NCBI GenBank assembly: GCA_958510825.1
Contig: OY294047.1
Location: 39,137,229 to 39,201,228 of the forward strand
Origin: Brachypterus glaber
Lineage: Eukaryota > Arthropoda > Insecta > Coleoptera > Kateretidae
Direction: 5' to 3'
Length of the DNA: 64,000 bases
In this document: piece by piece, positions 36,290 through 47,806 of the stretch
Position numbering within the stretch: the first letter of the stretch is position 1
Layout: the number at the start of each line of letters is the position of its first letter
Made by a program: the position numbers and the translations under genes
Notes under the pieces: generated by a model
Databases searched by the model: none
What the model was told of the DNA's origin: nothing
The model's input: the letters and a program-made list of their open reading frames with translations, nothing else

Positions 36290-37735
36290 ATTTTATTTAT
36301 TTTTTTAATCTATCCAGGGGCGTGCCTAGATGAAACAAATGTGTGTGCATTTCTGCCCCAAACTCTTTGTGTTTTTTTTGGATTTTTTGTAAAAAATATG
36401 GACTCCTTGAGTAAAAATACATAAAAAATGCCATATAGTGTAACACTGTAGAAGCAACCGTTTTCAAAAAAAAAATGCAATTGAAAAGAAAGTAACACTA
36501 AAAATCTTACTTTTTAAAAGGCTATCACTCCTTGAATATTAAATTTAGGTGTTTCGGTTAGTTTTAAATGAATTTTATTGTTGCTTTTTTGTTTGCCATA
36601 CAATATGTCTATCTTCAAAGGGCCGTAGCTCCCTTAGGGCTAATTTTCGGACATATGTACCTGTGTTGGTTTTTCATGTTTCGTGATGTAGAATCATTCC
36701 CTTTATTTTCCGCTAAAAGATTGCCGTGTATTTTACTGTAAGAACTTGTTAAGGACCACTTTACACGGATCAATTTGTACGCAAGTTTGATGCTATGCAA
36801 GTTTGCTGCCAGATATAGCATGAGGACAATTGGACATTGATTTGCCTTTCCACGGAGCAAGTTGTACGCAAGTTTGGTGCAAGGTAAACAGTGCTGCCAA
36901 CCAGACAATTTTGACGTGTCTCTGCGTTTGTTGACAAAAACATAACCTAGCATTTGCTTTTTTAAGGAAGTTTTTTAGTTAGACAGACCGACCTATTATT
37001 AATAATTATTTTTTTAATCTATCCAGGGGCGTGCCTAGATGAAAAAAATGTGTGAGGCTAAACACATTTCTGCCCCAAACTCTTTGTGTTTTTTTTGGAT
37101 TTTTTGTAAAAAATATGGACTCCTTGAGTAAAAATACATAAAAAATGCCATATAGTGTAACACTGTAGAAGCAACCGTTTTCAAAAACAAAATGCAATTG
37201 AAAAGAAAGTAACACTAAAAATCTTACTTTTTAAAAGGCTATCACTCCTTGAATATTAAATTTAGGTGTTTCGGTTAGTTTTAAATGAATTTTATTGTTG
37301 CTTTTTTGTTTGCCATACAATATGTCTATCTTCAAAGGGCCGTAGCTCCCTTAGGGCTAATTTTCGGACATATGTACCTGTGTTGGTTTTTCATGTTTCG
37401 TGATGTAGAATCATTCCCTTTATTTTCCGCTAAAAGATTGCCGTGTATTTTACTGTAAGAACTTGTTAAGGACCACTTTACACGGATCAATTTGTACGCA
37501 AGTTTGATGCTATGCAAGTTTGCTGCCAGATATAGCATGAGGACAATTGGACATTGATTTGCCTTTCCACGGAGCAAGTTGTACGCAAGTTTGGTGCAAG
37601 GTAAACAGTGCTGCCAACCAGACAATTTTGACGTGTCTCTGCGTTTGTTGACAAAAACATAACCTAGCATTTGCTTTTTTAAGGAAGTTTTTTAGTTAGA
37701 CAGACCGACCTATTATTAATAATAATAATTATTAA
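36290..37735. repeat. Tandem duplication of a ~0.71-kb unit
   Basis: Two head-to-tail copies, about 36300-37008 and 37009-37722, are almost identical. The offset is 709 bp at the left edge and 717 bp after an 8-base indel near 36350/37055. Identical minus-strand frames (36615-36953 and 37332-37670, 112 codons) result. Each copy has the words GGGGCGTGCCTAGATGAAA and AGACAGACCGACC at its edges, and two internal direct repeats of CACGGAKCAAKTTGTACGC. High identity implies recent duplication, or a mis-joined assembly. The composition and edge motifs suggest transposon-derived DNA. Confidence 0.9.
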
Positions 37736-37975
37736 CATGTGCAGTTGCTACTATATTAGTAAATTGAAATCGATTTGGTAACTTTTTTCCAGGTTGGTAC
37801 CACGAAAATAACCATAAAATCTCTGAAAAATAGAACATGTTCTAAATAATTTGATGGCACGAAAATGGCCTCAAACTTGCCTGAAGGCATGCGCAGTGAC
37901 TGAATCTTTCTTGCAACAAACTTGCATAGCATCAAATTTGGGCACAAATTGCTCCGTGTAAAGTGGCTTTTAGGG
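37736..37975. repeat. Inverted fragment related to the tandem unit
   Basis: On the minus strand 37880-37975 reads CACTTTACACGGAGCAATTT then GATGCTATGCAAGTTTG, matching 36757-36802 and 37474-37519 in the tandem units. It therefore forms an inverted arm opposite them and may be the other end of one foldback element of which the unit is a part. Confidence 0.6.
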
Positions 37976-39905
37976 TTTCACATATACAAAATTGTTTAAT
38001 ACGAATTCTCAGTGTGGGAAAAGTTACCCTATGGTTGCAACTGATTTAATGATTTTGGTTTGACAATTAATTATTCTACTTGATCTTTTGAATAATTACT
38101 GTTAGCATAAAAACAATAGTATCCTGTGGTATTTTGTATTCTTGAAAAAGAGTACGCATCCTTATTCGTATCACGGTATACTACTTGTAAACAATAACTT
38201 AATTCTATTGAATTGTAAGATTCAGGTTGTTTTTTATTTTCAGTTCGATTCCCAGAGGGTTTACGATCAGTAATTTTTTGTTACATGTTAGTAATCTACA
38301 GTGACCGCCATAAAGTTTGCACCATATGGAATTGTTTTGCATTAAAATTGACCAAAAAATTACATTTAAAATTTCACATTTCACAATGCCAATGTAAAGG
38401 GGCAAAGTTCTACTATTTGCAAAAATAAAAAAACATGTTAAAGGAAAAAGTTGTTTCCAATTGTTTAAAGATTCTAAATAGGGACAACATTTTGGTAAAT
38501 AATTTGGACTTTTAACTTCAATTTCTTAATTTTTTTTTTTCGTAAATCATTTTCGAAATTAAACTAAAATTTTGGCCGAAAAGCAAAAGGAATAAGGATA
38601 GTTGTTAATATATTTTACCTATTATTTATTTTTAGTATGTTAGGTCAAAAACTCAGACCCGAAGATTAGATTCGCATTTATTTTTTTTTTTAAATTAAGA
38701 ACAACTTTTTCCTATAAATTTTTTCAATAATAGGAAATTTGCTATTAATAGCACTTTTGTCTATTTAAAAATTTAAACTGGCATTTTCTCCAAATGCGAG
38801 ATGACAAATGTCAAATTTTGAAAGTAATTTATTGGTAATTTTTATGCTTTTTTAGATAGTTTAGTTTAGTTTAGATAGTTAATACTAAAACATTTATTAA
38901 TAAAAACAGAGAAAAGTACAGATATATATTGGGATAAAAGTTTTATAATAGACCAGAAAGGTTTTATAATAGAAAAACGGATTTAGGAGAAAAGCATGAT
39001 ATTATAATATTGCAGTTGCATGGTAAGAATAAAGGTATTATGATTATGACAAACAGTGTAAAAAATTATGTAAATATAATAATAGATTCTTTGACAATTT
39101 TCGTAAACATGATATCAAGTAAAAAAAAAAATATTATTAAATTAATTACCAAATAGTTTTTTAAATATCCATAGAACTTTTTTTTTTCCACTAGTTCATA
39201 AAACAAACTGTCTGAAACATTTTCACACAAAGTTTATAATAAGACTGAGAAGTATAAGGGTGTTTATTTAATAGTTACCTATAACTTAGGCCGCTTATAA
39301 TTTCAAAACCCTCTTTGATTCACGGCTAACCTTTTGAAATATTTATGTATTATTCGTACCAAAAACGTATCCCAAATTCTTTAGAATCAAATTAAAATAT
39401 TGTGGCTTACAAACATACACTTGAAAAAGTTAAAAACTATTTATTACATACGAATTTTATTAAGATTAAGAGTAGCCAATAATTTTTTGTACAATTAAAA
39501 GAGAAATTATAAAGTTAACTGATATATTGTAATTAATATTAACTAAATAATTTAACATTCAGGCTTATTATTGATTTCGATCATTTTAACAATACTGGCT
39601 TCTAAGATTATTTATTAGAAGCGGAAATGAAATTCTCTCAAAAGTTCTCGATTGCAGTCAAGTTTATTTTGTATGAACCTCCGTGTAAAAGATTTTTCTC
39701 TCGACAAAGCTTTGCCACTAACTTGCACTTTCTCGAAACAAAATAAGCCGCTGGGAAGTGAAACATAAAATAGAAAAAATTATTTTCATTTCTTCAGATT
39801 TATTTTTGCATTTAAGTCTATTCCAATTGGATTTTAAACTTGTCGTATGTCCTTTAAAACCTATTAAATTAATCAAAGTGTGACGTGAAAAAAAGTTCCC
39901 CGGAC
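37976..39905. other. AT-rich intergenic DNA
   Basis: No gene. A TTGTTTTTTATTTTCAG acceptor-like word followed by a B-box-like GTTCGATTCCC sits at about 38227-38253 without supporting context. A short balanced block is at 39600-39750. Short tandem TTTAG words lie near 38860-38878. Confidence 0.3.
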
Positions 39906-39910
39906 TGATG

Positions 39911-40707
39911 CACAGTGGTCCCAGAGAAAAAAAAAAGTGACAAAAGTCTGCTTTTTTTCATAGGGCCATTTGCAGCGCTGATTACGAAAAAAAAGTGAAA
40001 AAATGGAAAAAAATTGCAACATAACGAAATTTTTGAAAAAAATCCGATTTAGCTGAAATTTGGCTTAAAGGTTTCTTCTGGTAATAATTCTATGGACCAA
40101 AGCCCAAAACCTTAAAATTTAAAATGATATATACTACTTACTGTAAAAATTTCATTATTTTCTACTGGCTCGTTTTTTTTTTATTTATATATTAAATAAA
40201 ATTACCTTAAAATAGTTACAAGATAAATAAGAAAAGGGTAATTTTGTTTAATATATGAATAGAATAGAAAAATTACTCATATATTGCCATTTTTAAATTT
40301 TTTTTTTTCAAAATTAAAATTAAAAAAAAAAACGAGTCAGTAAAAAATCATAAAATTATTACAGTAATTAGTAGTATATATAAGAAAAATAACCCATAAC
40401 AGATTGGGTTGAAGCTGTCAATTTTTGTTTGTTTTGTGCTATATTTTGGCAAAATTTTAAAAATAAATCGGCCATATTTATTCCGCCATTTTGAATTTTA
40501 AGTTTTTGGTTATTGTTCCGTATTAATATTACCAAAAGAAGTATTTGTGCTAAATTTGAGCTAAATCGGAAAGTCCAAACCATCCTAATGTCACAAAATT
40601 TTTTTTTTTATTTTTTTCACTATTTTTTTGGTAATCAGCGGTGTAAAAAATGGCTCTATGCAAAAAATCAGACTATTGTCACTTTTTTTTTCTCTGGGAC
40701 AACTGTG
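39911..40707. mobile_element. 797-bp foldback with CACAGTG ends and 5-bp duplication
   Basis: TGATG lies at 39906-39910 and again at 40708-40712. The ends are CACAGTGGTCCCAGAG and the inverse of CACAGTTGTCCCAGAG, matching for about 57 bases. The interior continues as loosely paired A/T arms. CAC-initial ends, here exactly the CACAGTG heptamer on one side, with 5-bp target duplications are characteristic of Transib-type transposons, the superfamily related to RAG recombinase. The element itself encodes nothing, so assignment rests on ends and target size alone. Confidence 0.8.
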
Positions 40708-40712
40708 TGATG

Positions 40713-41110
40713 TAGCCAAGATTTATTTTATAAATTGGCGTATGGAAAAAAAGCCGAGGTTTAAGTGAATTATAATGTATATGCAAATGATATGCCGTCT
40801 TCTAACCGCAAGGCTTGGGTATTATAAGAACATTTATAAAGATAAAATCGCGCTAGCATGCGATCATTATTCATTCACAAAATGACACTTTACATGACGT
40901 TTTTGCGACTTGCAAGGTAAAGTTTCCTAGTTAAATAAAAACTAATTTTTTATTTTAAATTTACACTATTTAAAATATATTTTCAATAAATTCTACTTAT
41001 AATGAAAGGTAAAATACTATGATCCTAATTTATTCATTATAAAGTGACATCTTACATGAAGTTCTCTGGCTTGCAAGGTTGCTTACAGTTGGATAAAACG
41101 AAATATTTGT
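40713..41110. promoter_or_regulatory. Candidate enhancer with duplicated block
   Basis: Directly beside the foldback lies unique sequence with the POU octamer ATGCAAAT (40791-40798), a Runx-type TAACCGCA (40803-40810) and a GATAA word. Two diverged copies of a block follow: 40870-40918 and 41031-41080 share TTCATT, RTGACAYYTTACATGA and CTTGCAAGGT in order. No open frame is involved. Function is inferred from motif content only. Confidence 0.35.
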
Positions 41111-41990
41111 TTTACTTTATTGAAAACGAATTTAACATGAATATAATTTTTTTATTAATTTTAGTTTACTTGAATTGATCCTTAAAAAATAAAAAAAAAT
41201 CTTTAAACATATATTTTGTCGCTATATTGTTTTATTAAAATGGCGAGTTTTAAAATATACTTTTTTTATAGAAATCAAAGACTAAAATTAAAATAATTAC
41301 AGAAACCTGAATTGGGGGCGAGTTCAGTAGCATTATTTATTTATAATAACTATTGTTGGAAATAATAAATTGACTTTATAAATAATTTATTATTAATAAC
41401 ATAAAAAACTTTAATCTTATTTAATTCATCTATAGAGAATTATATATAATCCTTTTTATTTTATCATGTCTCTCCTTCAAATTATCCTGTGTAAAAGAAC
41501 ATAAATAATTTTCTGTCAATGTAGTTATTTAAGATTTTATTCATAATTTGAAGAATTTATTGAATTTATTCTGGTTGCTTTTCAAAACATAATCAAAAGC
41601 CAAATCCAAATAAAAATATTCCTTAAATTTGATGTAAAATTTTTAAATTAAAAAATAATAAACATATAGTCACATTATTATTAATATAGATAATAATTAT
41701 TAAAATTTTTTAAATATTTTTTCTTATTAATATTCAATATCAAATAAAACAAAAATAATTTGATGTAATTACATTTATATTTTATAAATTAATTATTTTT
41801 TTATTTATTTTCTTTCCATTAATTCCATTCTGATTCAGAATTGTAAAACTTTAAATGAGAAGATTAATAATTTATCCTAATATAATAAATTTGACTAATA
41901 TAAATTACATAATAAAATAATAACAAACTTTTACTTTAAAAACTCGTCAAAACATTTTCCCATTTAAAAACAACAACAAACAATTAAAAC
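41111..41990. other. Extremely AT-rich stretch
   Basis: Nothing but A/T tracts and short words. No repeat partner and no gene is visible. Confidence 0.35.
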
Positions 41991-41994
41991 TTAA

Positions 41995-42365
41995 ACGATA
42001 AAACAGTAAACGAATTCAAAATTCGAGTTTGCCGTGAAATCGGACCGCGCAGTCGAAAAGCTTATCCCCTCTAACTCACCGCATGATCGCGTAGCCTTCT
42101 GCGGCGACGTGTGACAGCCATGTTGAATTCCCGATTGTGCTGCCTCTTTTCTGGTGATTTCTCTAATAAAAAACCACAAATCCACTGAAAAACTGTCAAA
42201 TTTTAGTGTTTTCTAATTTTAAATTAACCCTGTTAGTGATTAAGTGCGATTAAAAAGTGTTAAACACGTTAAAACTGCGAAAAAATACGAAAAACACGAC
42301 CGACGCGGATTTACACAATGGCCGTCAGACAAAAACATGGCCTACTGACGATAGAATAGCGCTTT
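41995..42365. promoter_or_regulatory. CpG-richer island in AT-rich DNA
   Basis: The block has many CpGs amid several kilobases that have almost none. It holds two short coding-like starts pointing away from each other's strand: minus ATGGCTGTC at 42121 and plus ATGGCCGTC at 42318 (13 codons to a stop). This is the pattern of a promoter with a first exon, but I see no TATA box and no clear second exon. Confidence 0.35.
42080..42121 (-). CDS. Possible 14-codon first coding exon
   Basis: Reading minus from 42121, ATG in the good context CAAC-ATG-G is followed by MAVTRRRRRLRDHA, then GCG joined to GTGAGT (intron start at 42079), a consensus splice donor. Without splicing the frame stops two codons later. 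The peptide is strongly basic and matches no protein I recognise. A downstream exon would have to lie below 42079, where I find no convincing partner. A competing minus frame (41991-42185) uses another register. Treat this as a hypothesis. Confidence 0.2.
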
Positions 42366-44458
42366 GAATTACTTAATTTCTCTTAAATAAAGAATTACTG
42401 TGAAATTGAAAACTATTTGTGATTTTTATTGGATAGTAATGTTTTTATTAGTGAATTACATATGTTTTTCAAAAGAAAAAACATGTAACTGTACGAAAAT
42501 GGTTAATTATACTAAGAAAAAGTAATTTATAATGGCTATTAGTTTTTTTTTATCATTTTTACAACTTTCATAGCTGTGCAGTATTTTATTACAACGATAC
42601 GGTATATAAACATGTTATTTTTATGCATTTTTTGCAAGAAAAAATATAATTAAATTTTTCATTTGGTTTCTGCGAACGTAAAATTCATTATTGTATCATT
42701 AATAATTTTATCAGGTAAAAAATAAATATTTACAAAATTTAAATAAGTTTTAATTTTACAGAATATTAAAAATATATATATTCTAACAAATTTTGCTTTT
42801 AAAAATTTCAGTTGACAAATCAAAGCTTATTTGTATTTAACTTTTTTTTAAGTAATATTTTTAAACATAAACTGTTTATATAGATAGCTACTTTATGTAT
42901 TTAATTAAATTAAACTAAATTATTATCACAGAGCATGTGTTAAAACTATCTTAAAAATTTAGCATGTTATTTTAACAATTAATATAATAATAATAATTTA
43001 CACATAAAAATCAAATATATTTTTATTTTAAAATATAAATGTGTATTTATAATTAAAAAAAAAAATAATTGAAGAATGAAAATCTGCTTGTTTTTATATT
43101 TTATCTAAATTGGACTTTTATTTTAATTAAAAACGCATTTTTAAAAATGAATGTTTCTATAAATGCATTTAATGAAATTTAACACGATACACACATGTTA
43201 AAATTGTTGCAAAATTTTATTCTAATGTGTTTTTACAACTAATAATTCACAAATGAAAATGTTCCTGACAAATAACTTAAAAGTACATTAAGATGTATCT
43301 CTGCACGTGCAATAAATATATCAAGAAATCCACTTTGTGTGTGTGTTAAAATAAATTTTAAAATAAACAGTTTGTGTGTTGTGAGTATAGCGTCAAGTGC
43401 CAGGAATATGTTTTCATTGTGTACAGTATTTCATTCCAATATACATAAGCATAACTAAATGTATAAATTTTTTTTGCTAATTATGAATCATCTTAAAAGA
43501 ATATTTTTTAAATTAAAATAAAAAAATAAGATTAAGATTAACACTTTAAAAACATTGGTTTATTCGATATTCTTGAAGAATTTGGACTTGTAGCCTTGGC
43601 TAAAAATGATTATGGAATATAACAAATTTTGGTACAAAAAATATTTGTTTTTTATTCTACTTTAACAAATAAAACCGTATGTTTAGGTATGATTTTATAA
43701 TGTAAACTCTGAACATATTAGTTTACTCAGTTGTTTTTTTTTCTTTGAGGAATTTGATTTCGAGGCCTTGCATTATAATTTTTGGCTCCTAATATATTGG
43801 ACGCCAATCTATAAATTTAGCGCGAGCTTTTAGGCTAGAAATTGTTATAAATTAATAATTCACAAAAATTACTGCACGTTTGTCAGTTAAAAACCGAAAA
43901 AAAAAAAAAAATAATCTGGTTTTAAGCAACTAGAAGCTTACCATGTATAGATTCTAAAAAGTTGTACATTTCAAAATATAAAAAGGCAACTGCTATTTTT
44001 TGCATTTCATGAAATTTTTTCAGATATTCAACAAGCAACAGTTTTCTTTCATAATTAATTAGGGACATCAAAATAATTTCTTATATAATTTTTTATTACA
44101 TCTCAGTCAATATTTAACAGTTTGTTCTGTTTTTTATTTATTTATATTTTATTTTTCTTCTATATTGGAATAAATCCTTTTTTTATTGGTGAAACAACAA
44201 AGTATATAAGAACTTGTAAAGTAAGATTTGGATCTAACCCGTGAACTTTCTGCATGCAAATATTCCACTTGTAACTATGTAAGATAACCTGTAACGTATA
44301 ACCGTGGCGTCACATAACCTATTATGACATGTCTATTTGAAATTGTCATGGTTTTAGATATACCGCTAATATAATCCACACTAAGAACAAAATAATAAAA
44401 AAATAGAGAGATAAATATTCTAAGTTTCTCTATTTATTATAGTCTTCACAGGTCATCT
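42366..44458. other. AT-rich unique DNA
   Basis: About 2 kb of A/T-rich sequence without recognisable repeats. A slightly more balanced block lies at 44220-44385. At 44432-44450 TTATTATAGTCTTCACAG resembles the end at 33456. No gene is visible. Confidence 0.35.
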
Positions 44459-44508
44459 GGGAACGTTCAAGTATTACGTAACGCAAAATTTGGCCATTTT
44501 TGACCCAG
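44459..44508 (+). mobile_element. GGGAACG-family MITE, left end only
   Basis: GGGAACGTTCAAGTATTACG with AACGCAAAATTTGGCCATTT matches 3029-3076 and extends a few bases further (TTTTGACCC). No right end is nearby. It starts directly after the CTTCACAGGTCATC end of another repeat family, which suggests one element inserted at or recombined with the other. Confidence 0.7.
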
Positions 44509-45236
44509 GCCTTGAAGAAAGTCATAGGCACGTTTTATACTATATTACTTACAATTACAATAATTGTAACTAATAATTAGTTTATATTTTCTAAAAATAT
44601 TAATACCTATTATTATATGATATATTAAATATAAATTAAAAAAATTAATAATAAATAATATTAAATATAAAATGATGTTTTTATATAAATTAAATATTAG
44701 ATGATTTATAAATATATAAAATATATGAGAATTACACTAATTACAGTTTTTTCCTTACATTTTTCTCAGCGCATTTAAAAATAGTTATATAAATATATAA
44801 TTACAATTAAATTAAAACCTTTGTAAAACTAAAACATGAAAAAGGTTAATTTTAAATATAATTATTGCTATTCATTCATTTTTATAAATTTAAAATTCAT
44901 GTATTTTATAATTAAAGAACATTCGCAGATAAGATGGCGGAGAAGTCTTTTAAAGATTAAATCTTATATTTTTTAATTAGAAATTAAAAAATAAATATTT
45001 TAATGAGAGTATTGGTCATTATTATTTTTATTTAGCAAATTATTAAAATTTATTTATACATATTATATTAAATATTAAAAAATAGTATTTTTATAATTAA
45101 ATAACTAATTTTTGGGAACTGTATAAAAAGCAATTTTCAATTTTAAAAGAAAATATGTAATAATTTCATATACCTATTAACCCATTAACTTACTTAAAAA
45201 AATCTTATTTATAATAATTTTTTTAATAAAAATATG
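44509..45236. other. AT-rich DNA
   Basis: Very low in G and C, with TATAAATATAT-type words. Nothing supportable. Confidence 0.35.
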
Positions 45237-45238
45237 TA

Positions 45239-45975
45239 CAGGATGTGTCATTTATCATGGCAGTCCTTAATATTTTAACAAGATAAGATATATCAAAGAA
45301 AGTTTTGAACAAAAGTTATAAGAGCACAAAATTTGATACATTCAATATGTTTAGGGGGCAAAATGGAGGTAGGGACAAGGGGAAACATTTTTTTAAAGAA
45401 AAAATGGGTCGTGTGATACATTACTTTTAAACTTGTAAAATTCTTTAATTGACTATATATTTTTTTTCAATTTTTTGGAGGGTGTTAAAAAAGTGTTGAA
45501 AATTTCATAAAAATTAAAAAAATATATAGAAAATTTTTGTTTAATGATTAGTGTCATGATACAGAAGAGTAAATTATACTTTTAAACAAATTTCAAATAA
45601 TAGAAGGCAAAATTTTTAAAGAAGATCTAAGAAAATCGCATTAAATAACAAAAATAAATAAAAATTAAGCATTTTCCTTTTTTTTTAATTAAAAATTATA
45701 TGGTCAAAAAAAAAAAAGAATTTAACAAATTTTAAAATAATTTTTTAGACATCCCCCATTTTCATTCGAAAAAATGTTCCGCATTGCCAATCTGCTTCCA
45801 TTTAGTCCCCTAAACATACGAAATATACACCATTTTGTGCTCCTATTAAGCTCATAAACTTTTGTTGAAAACTTTTTGTGCTCCTATTAAGCTCATATAA
45901 CTTTTGTTGAAAACTTTTTTTGATATATTGATATTTTGATATATTGAGGAACGTCATGATAAATGAACCACCCTG
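45239..45975. mobile_element. 737-bp Tc1/mariner-type foldback
   Basis: The ends are CAGGATGTGTCATTTATCAT and the inverse of CAGGGTGGTTCATTTATCAT, with TA directly outside (45237-45238, 45976-45977). The arms continue with the GTTTAGGGGGCA/CCCCTAAAC blocks. The right arm carries two tandem copies of a 41-bp unit (45833-45914, GTGCTCCTATTAAGCTCAT) where the left arm has one. CAGGGTG ends with TA targets are common in mariner-type insect elements. The minus frame 45802-45993 is just this tandem repeat. Confidence 0.85.
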
Positions 45976-45977
45976 TA

Positions 45978-46634
45978 TGTAAGTAAAATACACATACCAT
46001 TTTTAAATTTCTTTTGTGGATGTTGTAAACTTTTTAACTCGCGAACAAAAATATTAAAAATCACAAATAGGATAACAAAAATATTTTATCCTAAAACTAG
46101 GTCATACCGGGACAAACTAGTCAGGTAATTTTATTTCGAAGTGATTTTTTAGTTTAGGCAATAAAAATTTAGAAAGTTTTGTCGGTGTTTAAGTTGTAAA
46201 AATGCCCTTTTTTATTGCATTTATTGTACGGGATTATTTTTTTAGTAGGTAAATTTGGAAAGTTTTTTTAGGGTTTTAAAAATTCAAAACTTGCCGTTAT
46301 TTTATATTTTTATGATTTGTTTATTTTTGCTGCTTTTCAGTTGTAAATTATATCTCTTAGATACAAGTGCAGATTTTTGTGAATGTTGTTTATTTTTTGA
46401 TGTAGTGTTTCTTATAGTGTTGCATATTTATGAGTTGTATAAAACATTGTGTGAATATATATGTTCATGTTAAATTTTTGAGATGTATGACTGATAGTAA
46501 TGTTATATTTCACAACAAACAATTTAATTAAGGTAATTTATTCATATTTTCTGCACTTTTAATTAATGTTAATTGCTTTATAATAATTTGTATTGTCATA
46601 AATACAACATAGTAATATTTTAATAAATATATCC
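45978..46634. other. AT-rich spacer
   Basis: No repeat pair is visible. The 46255-46473 plus frame is rich in Leu, Phe and Cys, which is expected from T-rich DNA, and has no recognisable motif. Confidence 0.35.
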
Positions 46635-46643
46635 GTGTATAAT

Positions 46644-47500
46644 TAGGGTGGATCTTTTTTTTTTATTGTTTTAAAATTTTCATCCTGAAAATATGAGGGT
46701 GATCAAACTTCCCTAAGGGTTACAATTGGACCCTTAAAATGGTAAAATTACGCAAAAATCGTAACAAAATCGTTGAAAATGGACTGTACTTTTTGTATCA
46801 GTCGAAAATTTAAAAGCCTTGAAATCTTGTTTTTTTTCCTTTTGATTGTACAAAATTATGTGCCAAATTTCAAAGTGATCAAAAGATTCAGGTGCCGAAA
46901 ATCGGCCAAAATTGCCCCTAAAACACTAAATTTGACGAATTTTCACCATAAATGTGAGAATCGTTAAAAAACATTTAAAAAATATTTTAACGTGGACCTA
47001 ATTTTATTTAATGCACATTAATAATATAAAATAATTTGACCAGAACCCAACGAGATAAGCGCCAAATAAGAGGCCTTCTTGGGTGCTCTTATTTAGCGCT
47101 TATCTCGTTTTGTTTATGTTATTATTTATTTATTTATTATTATTTTATATACATTAAATAAAATTAAGTTTGGTCCAGATTGATATATTTTTTAAATGCT
47201 TTTTTAGCGTTTCCCACATTAATGATGGAAATTTGTCAAAACTTTTAATCATTTTGGAATTTGGCAAATAATTTTGTATACTTAAAAGAAACAAATTAAG
47301 ATTTCAAGGCTTTTAAATTTTCCACTAACGCAAAAAGTACATCCCATTTTTAAGGATTTTTCTCGATTTTTGCATAATTTCACGAATTTAGGGGTCCGAT
47401 TGGGAACCTTAAAGAATTTTGATCACCCTCATATTCGCAGGATGTTCCAGATAAACCATAATGAAAATTTTAAAACAATGAAAAAATAAGGTCCACCCTA
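46644..47500. mobile_element. 857-bp foldback with 9-bp target duplication
   Basis: GTGTATAAT at 46635-46643 is repeated at 47501-47509. The ends are TAGGGTGGATC and the inverse of TAGGGTGGACC, continuing as a long paired arm (TTGTTTTAAAATTTTCAT on both sides). Arms extend over about 350 bp each, and the centre holds a near-perfect hairpin at 47049-47107. Nine-base target duplications and long inverted arms are typical of Mutator-like (MULE) foldbacks; this is an inference from structure. No transposase frame. Confidence 0.85.
47049..47107. repeat. 25-bp-arm hairpin
   Basis: AACGAGATAAGCGCC with AAATAAGAG pairs with CTCTTATTTAGCGC TTATCTCGTT across a short loop (CCTTCTTGGGTG). It is at the centre of the 46644-47500 foldback and may be its fold point or a nested mini-element. 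Confidence 0.75.
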
Positions 47501-47806
47501 GTGTATAATATTTAAATGGATATTGTTTAATAGAACTTTTTTACTGATTAACTCATTTATAAATAAATAGTATTCAAGGCGCCGACTCAGAAGGGTCCAA
47601 TTGGGAACCTTAAAGAATTTTGATCACCCTCATATTCGCAGGATGTTCCAGATACACCATAATGAAAATTTTAAAACAATGTTAAAACAATGAAAAAAAT
47701 AAGGTCCACCCTAGTGTATAATATTTACTTGGATATTGTTTAATAGACCTTTTTTACTGATTAACTTATTTATAAATAAATAGTATTCAAGGCGCCGACT
47801 CAGGGG
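47392..47806. repeat. Tandem duplication of a transposon end plus flank
   Basis: About 200 bp covering the last 109 bp of the foldback and roughly 90 bp of following DNA (to GGCGCCGACTCAG) is repeated head to tail: 47392-47590 and 47593-47804. The offset is 201 bp at the start and 213 bp at the end, because the second copy has an extra TTAAAACAATG unit near 47677-47687. Because flanking host sequence is included, the duplication arose after the element inserted. Confidence 0.85.

Noticed and set aside
36615..37670. Two identical 112-codon minus-strand frames
   Set aside because: Identity comes from the recent tandem duplication of non-coding repeat DNA; there is no recognisable motif.
38227..38253. 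Splice acceptor or SINE B box (TTTTCAG followed by GTTCGATTCCC)
   Set aside because: There is no open exon after it and no A box or repeat partner; single words like this arise by chance.
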